Shown here in pieces: positions 59,384-64,000 of a stretch of DNA of 64,000 bases; position 1 is the first letter of the stretch, and the number at the start of each line of letters is the position of its first letter. The stretch is from NCBI GenBank assembly GCA_033060915.1, contig CM065378.1, positions 4,783,501 through 4,847,500 of the forward strand, read 5' to 3'. The notes below the pieces were generated by a model that had not been told where the DNA came from, ran no database searches, and saw only the letters and a list, made by a program, of their open reading frames with translations. A program made the translations under genes and the position numbers. The stretch comes from Euryodendron excelsum (Eukaryota; Streptophyta; Magnoliopsida; Ericales; Pentaphylacaceae).

Positions 59384-60875
59384 TGTAAGCACCTCATTTT
59401 TTTTCACTCGGTAGTCTCCAATCCGTCTAGATTTGTATTCAAGTCAATATGGACATATCCCAGTTCAAATCAGTTTTTCAGACATAATCCAGTCAATCAA
59501 TCGTTTTGCGGGCCCACCGGGCCTAAATAGAGGCAAAATGACTAAAATGCCCTTGAGGTATTGTCTGGTCCAAATTCATTGGGCACGTCTTCTCGAAGAC
59601 AGTAAGTCTCTATTTAAATCTCAATTCCAAGATCAAAATCCAATTTCAGTCCAATTCCAGTTCAAATCAAATCTGGCATGCCTTTCGAGAAAGTTGATCC
59701 CTTAGGCAATAAGACCATCCAATCCAGCACGTTTTTTGAGAAAATTCTTCAAATTGGTGAGTCCCTTCAAACTCATTGACCGAGATGAGATGCCAAGATC
59801 TCAAGATGGTAGAACGGTCTACCTTTGGCGCCTATTAGCCTGCCAATAAAGAACGTTCGTTATTCGATACGCTTTTCGAGAAAGTTGATTCCTCAAGTGA
59901 TAAATTCACGTAGCAGCTTCCCGAGATCAGGCAGTCTCTAGAATGATCGCGAATCGTTAAAATAACGAAAGTAATCATAAATATCGCAACCGTCAGCGTG
60001 GCGAAAACACTCGTAAACAGGTCGACATTGAAAATTGCCAACAAACCCCTATGTCACAGGACCACTATCAGAGTGACAGAAACACTCAAAACCCAGGTCA
60101 ATACCAGTGTCTGCTAGCCCATTTCAATAAAAAATGACCAAACTGTCCCTAGGGCCATTTCCGGCACATTTTTCGAGAAAGTACCTAAGTCCTCGGAATG
60201 GTAAGTCCACCCGTCCAGGGTCGTCCCAAAGACGATCCGGCATGTTTAAGTGTCTTCCAGTCGATTTCGAGCCAATTCTGAGACCCTCCGAACGAAATGA
60301 CCATTTTGCCCCTAGGCATCTGAGCGCCCCAAGAACCACACTGGCCCTAGGTATCAAACCGATAACCTCCCAGGGATGATTTTGATAATATCCCCAGCCT
60401 TTTGATGCATTTTTGGATCATTCCGAGTTAGTTCCAGTAAACCTGATGCAAAATAAACGTTTTGCCCCTGGTGGGCCGGTCACCTTTTTTAACCACATCG
60501 GCTCTGGGTATCAAACCGATAGCCTTCTGAAACATTCTAACTGATGTTTTCAGGCCTTTAGTCTTTTTTCGGGACATTCTAAGTCCATCCTGGCAGCTTT
60601 TTGGCCCGATTGACCGTTTTGCCCCTAATGGCCCGATCAACCCTTTTAACAAATCTTGACATCATTGTTCAAGTCTACCACCCCTGAGACACTATTCTAA
60701 GGGTTCCTGTCCCTTTCCGGCCCTTTGGGCCTTTCCCAACCCTTTAAATCATTCCTAGACCTTCCGAAGTCACTCCTCGTGAAGTTAGGCTAAAAATTGC
60801 ATAGTAGTAATTAGTACAGGCGCCCAAATCTTCTGAAGATACTGTGTTTGCCGACCTTAAAAGTTTTCTAAGTAG

Positions 60876-60972
60876 CTGGTGCCAAGCCAAAAAATAGCAA
60901 GAGTGGCGCCAGTAGGATTTTTGGCCTGGCGCCACTGCATCAAACGCCAGTTCAGTCTTCTGTCTATAAATA
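60876..60972 (+). promoter_or_regulatory. Palindromes and first TATA box, LTR copy 6
   Basis: Decayed palindromes (GTGGCGCCAG; GGCGCCACTGCATCAAACGC) precede TATAAATA at 60965-60972. Confidence 0.6.
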
Positions 60973-61279
60973 AAGAGCCTCCTCTAGTGTGAAAAGGGTC
61001 CACAAACTCAGTTCAAAAACCCTGCTCTTCGATATACAGAGCTTGAAGTCCTTCCAAACCTTAGTTCCCTTTAGGTTCTTCAAACCCTAGCCTGTATACG
61101 CTTAACCCTAACTCAGTTCAGTCTTCTGTCTATAAATACAGAGCCTCCACCAATGTGAAAAGGGTTCGCAAACTCAGTTCAAAAACCTTGCTCTTCGATA
61201 TACAGAGCTTGAAGTCCTTCCAAACCCTAGTTCCCTTTAGGTTTTCCAAACCCTAGCCTCTATACGCTTAACCCTAGCA
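60948..61279 (+). repeat. 166-bp tandem duplication of the LTR promoter
   Basis: CAGTTCAGTCTTCTGTC starts at 60948 and again at 61114. Each unit has TATAAATA (60965; 61131), the TCTTCGATATACAGAGCTTG block and a CTTAACCCTA end. Only copy 6 has the doubled promoter; the second lacks the palindromes directly upstream. Confidence 0.9.
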
Positions 61280-64000
61280 TACATACACTTATATACACTC
61301 ATATACTATCCTCCAAAACCTCCATTGAAGACTTGAAGTGTTGCAACTTGGAAGCTCTCGAAGACCTAGCCAAAGCAAGCTCTCGTAGATCGAAATAAAA
61401 CAAAACAAAGCAAGCAAGCAAAACAAAGAAGATACAAGGTCGGCTTTCTATTTACGTTTACGCAATTCCCTCATCTCTCTTCTCTCTCCTAACCCACTTG
61501 GGTTTTCTTCTATTTCAATCCCCATCTTCTACCCCCTTTCTTGCATGCTTGAAACAAGAGACTCCCCGGTTCATGTGTAGGATTAGGCTATTGATAGTCA
61601 CCATGTCGGGGGCTTTCTCTTAGTCTAACTAGAGACCATGAAGGTTCGGCCCCCTTGATTATGTGGTGAAGCCTTTAACCTTGTATGTTCACGACCCCAA
61701 CTTGCATTGTGCATATTATGATCATGTATCTCTCCAAAACTTGTTTTGAAAATTTGTATTGAAATCATTTTTAAAACTTAAATTAAATCTTCTTTTTCCA
61801 AACTTATTTTCAAAGTCACAATCCTAAGGTGATTCTAGCCTTTCCATGATTAGGGTTGCTTTAGGAAAGTGTTACATTTAAAATGATTTTCATGGTCCAT
61901 CTTTTCAAATCCTTGTTGTTTTCAAAACCACAATCCTAGAATAGTTCTAATCTTCTTATGGTTAGAACCATTTTAGGAAAGTGAGATATTTTTAGAGGCT
62001 TGTAAAAGTCCACATTCAAATCCTTTTCCAACTTGCTTTTCAAACTTACCTTCCGAAACCTCTTTTTAAATCCTCTCCAAAATTTCTTTTCACATCTACT
62101 TTCTAAAATCTCTTCTCCAATATACTTTCTAAAAACTCTCTCCAATCTCCTTTCCAAAATTACTTTCCAAAAATTTCCTTCAAAAAACTTACTTTCCTAA
62201 AAGCTCTTTTCAAATTCCTTTCCGAAAGCTCTCTTGAAAAATTCATTTTCTAAAAATATTTTTCAAATTTCCTTCCTAGAAATTCTTTTGAAAATAATCT
62301 ATTTTCCAAAATCTCTTTTCCTTGAAGCCCAAGTCAAGCCCTAGAGCTATGGTTAGAAAACCCTAGTTTTCTCTCCTAAAACATGATTTCCAATCTTGCC
62401 TCAAAACATAGATTTTCAAAATCTCTATTTTCTACATCAAATCATAGACTTCCAAATCTAGGATTTCTAAAACTTCCCATTCTAATTCCATTTAGGAAAC
62501 TAGATCCAATCTTCCATTTTTTGAAACAAAATCAAATCAGCTCTTTTTGAAAATAAAAATTCAATATTTTATTTTAGGAAATAGAAATCAAATCTTTCCT
62601 AATTCCATACCTTTTCAAATCTTAACTTTCTAAAGTCTAAATTTTCTAATATTTCTTAAACTCAAATCTTTTCCAAACTTCAAGTGTTTTTAAAACTCAA
62701 ACTTTCAAACCATTATCAATTTCGAACTTTCCATTCCAAATCTTTCCAAAATTCTAAACTTTCTAAATTTCAAATTTTTCTTAAATCAAACTTTTCCTAA
62801 TTCAAATCTTTCTAAAAATCAACTCTTTCTTAAAAAAGAAACTTTTCAATTTCAAAACTTTCCTATTTCAAAATATTCCAATTTCAAAACTTTTTAATTT
62901 TAATTCTTTCCTAATTTGGAACTTTCCTAAAATGAGAGCTTTCCTATTTTGAAACTTCAGTAATTCGAAGATTTCCTAAATCCAATCTTTCTTAAATTTC
63001 AACTTCCCTAATCTTCGAAGTCCAACATTCGAGTCAAATCTTTTCTAAATCCTTTCCAAGTCAAGTTAAATCTTTCTTAAATCTCAAGTCTTTTCTAAAT
63101 TCCATCTTTCCTAAGTCTAGGTTTCCTAAAACCAAGCTTTCCAAAACCAATCCTTTCAAATCTTCCAAGTCAATTTTAAATCAAAGTTCAATTTTCTAAT
63201 TTTCCAATCCAAATTCCGACTCACCTCTTTTCTAAGTCAAACCTTCTATTTTCTATCGGACTTTTTTCCGAATTACGACTGACCTGATTCCCAAAAAGGG
63301 ATACGTAGGCAACCTTCATGAGTGCAGTCATAACCTTTTTTTCAAATCTCTATTTTCACAATCTTTTTTCAAATTTCCAATTTCATAACTTTTCTTAAAC
63401 TTCTAAATCCAAAAATCTATTTTCAAATTTCTATTTCCAAATCTTTCTTTCAAAATCAGATCAAGTTCTTTTCAAATCTATTTTCAAAAATCAAAGTCTT
63501 TTCTTGCACTTGCATATCATGCATCATGTCAAATTTTTTTTCCAAGTTCTTTTCTAAAGTGGATAATTTTGAACATTTATTAATCAAAGATTACAAGTGA
63601 GTGAACCTAGGGTGAATAGACATGTAGGTATCACAAATGCGGGATAGGGTGATGGCTTAGTGCGTCTTCTCTACATGTAACCAAACCTCCGAACTTAGGA
63701 TCACTGTTTTTGAAATACCAAAAATAGAGTTATTTTCAAAAAAAGGCTTACACTTTTTCAAAGGTTGCCAAACAACCTATTTTCTTGAAAACCCTATCTT
63801 GAGAAAGTCTTCAAAATTGTTTTCAAAAACCCTAAGTGTAATCTTCAGATTGTGCTTAGTTTTTAGGTGACTTAACTCACCTTAATCAAGTTAGGTGGTG
63901 ACTCCAAATGTTTTTCAAAAGTGCTTTATTCAAATCAAATTTTCAATTCAAACCTAGTCGCACTCATTCTTCTAGAATGATGAGTTTTAACGAGAGAGCA

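Larger units (their letters stand above)
59384..64000 (+). mobile_element. Giant LTR, copy 6 (runs off the window)
   Basis: Starts TGTAAGCACCTC, preceded by GCAAG (59379-59383, the expected duplication). The window ends about 80 bp before the expected terminus, in the conserved CTAACGAGAGAG-type block (here TTTTAACGAGAGAGCA). It shows a CGTCTTCTCGAAGACA hairpin (59586), GAGTGACAGAAACACTC (60070), phased TTTTGCCCCT repeats, two promoters (60965, 61131) and a G-poor tract. Whether it is solo or a 5' LTR cannot be seen. Confidence 0.85.

Overview
The window comes from the nuclear genome of a flowering plant. It has plant genes with plant introns (an ankyrin-repeat gene and a calmodulin-like gene), AT-rich intergenic DNA, and about 85 percent transposable elements of plant families. 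The species is not identifiable from the sequence. Only two ordinary host genes are visible: exon 1 of an ankyrin-repeat membrane-type protein (minus strand, 220-508) and an intact, intronless calmodulin-like EF-hand gene (plus strand, 29531-30136).

916-23607 is one Mutator-like element (MULE). Its ends are inverted repeats and it is flanked by a perfect 9-bp target duplication (CATTAGCTA at 907-915 and 23608-23616). It carries, on the minus strand, a decayed MULE transposase (18271-21057), a decayed plant-mobile-domain (PMD) gene (10042-17767), and two unrecognised decayed reading frames. Two giant solo LTRs (3675-8553 and 10344-15342), each with a perfect 5-bp target duplication, have landed inside it. 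Without them the MULE would be about 12.8 kb. It sits about 400 bp upstream of the ankyrin start codon.

23617-31458 is intergenic DNA around the calmodulin-like gene. It holds two related fold-back MITEs, a weak hAT-like MITE and two Tourist-like MITEs (TAA/TTA duplications). 31459-35842 is a decayed PIF/Harbinger element with both of its genes, SANT/Myb-type ORF1 and DDE transposase.

35843-64000 is a deep retrotransposon nest. From outside to inside: a second Harbinger copy (58459-59383), an Athila/Tat-like element with a tRNA-Asp-type primer site (LTR 57190-58458), a Tekay-like solo LTR of about 2.5 kb (36621-57098), a giant solo LTR of the same family as those in the MULE (38505-56492), and inside that one another giant solo LTR (39238-44383), a Sirevirus-like fragment with a 279-bp flanking duplication, and a collapsed Athila-like element (48994-55722) that itself holds a reversed giant solo LTR (49004-53644). 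A sixth giant LTR (59384 to the window edge) interrupts the second Harbinger copy.

The most unusual material is this giant LTR family: six copies of about 4.6-5.1 kb, with no internal domain anywhere in the window. Each begins TGTAAGCAC (TATAAGCAC in one) and the five complete ones end in ACA. The TATA box lies about 1.65-1.8 kb from the start and is followed by about 3 kb of strongly G-depleted DNA. The upstream part is packed with short hairpins whose two arms change together between repeats and copies, roughly 155-160-bp phased repeats, and GGCGCC palindromes just before the TATA box. Coordinates of element ends were set by eye from shared termini and target duplications; internal similarity levels were not computed.
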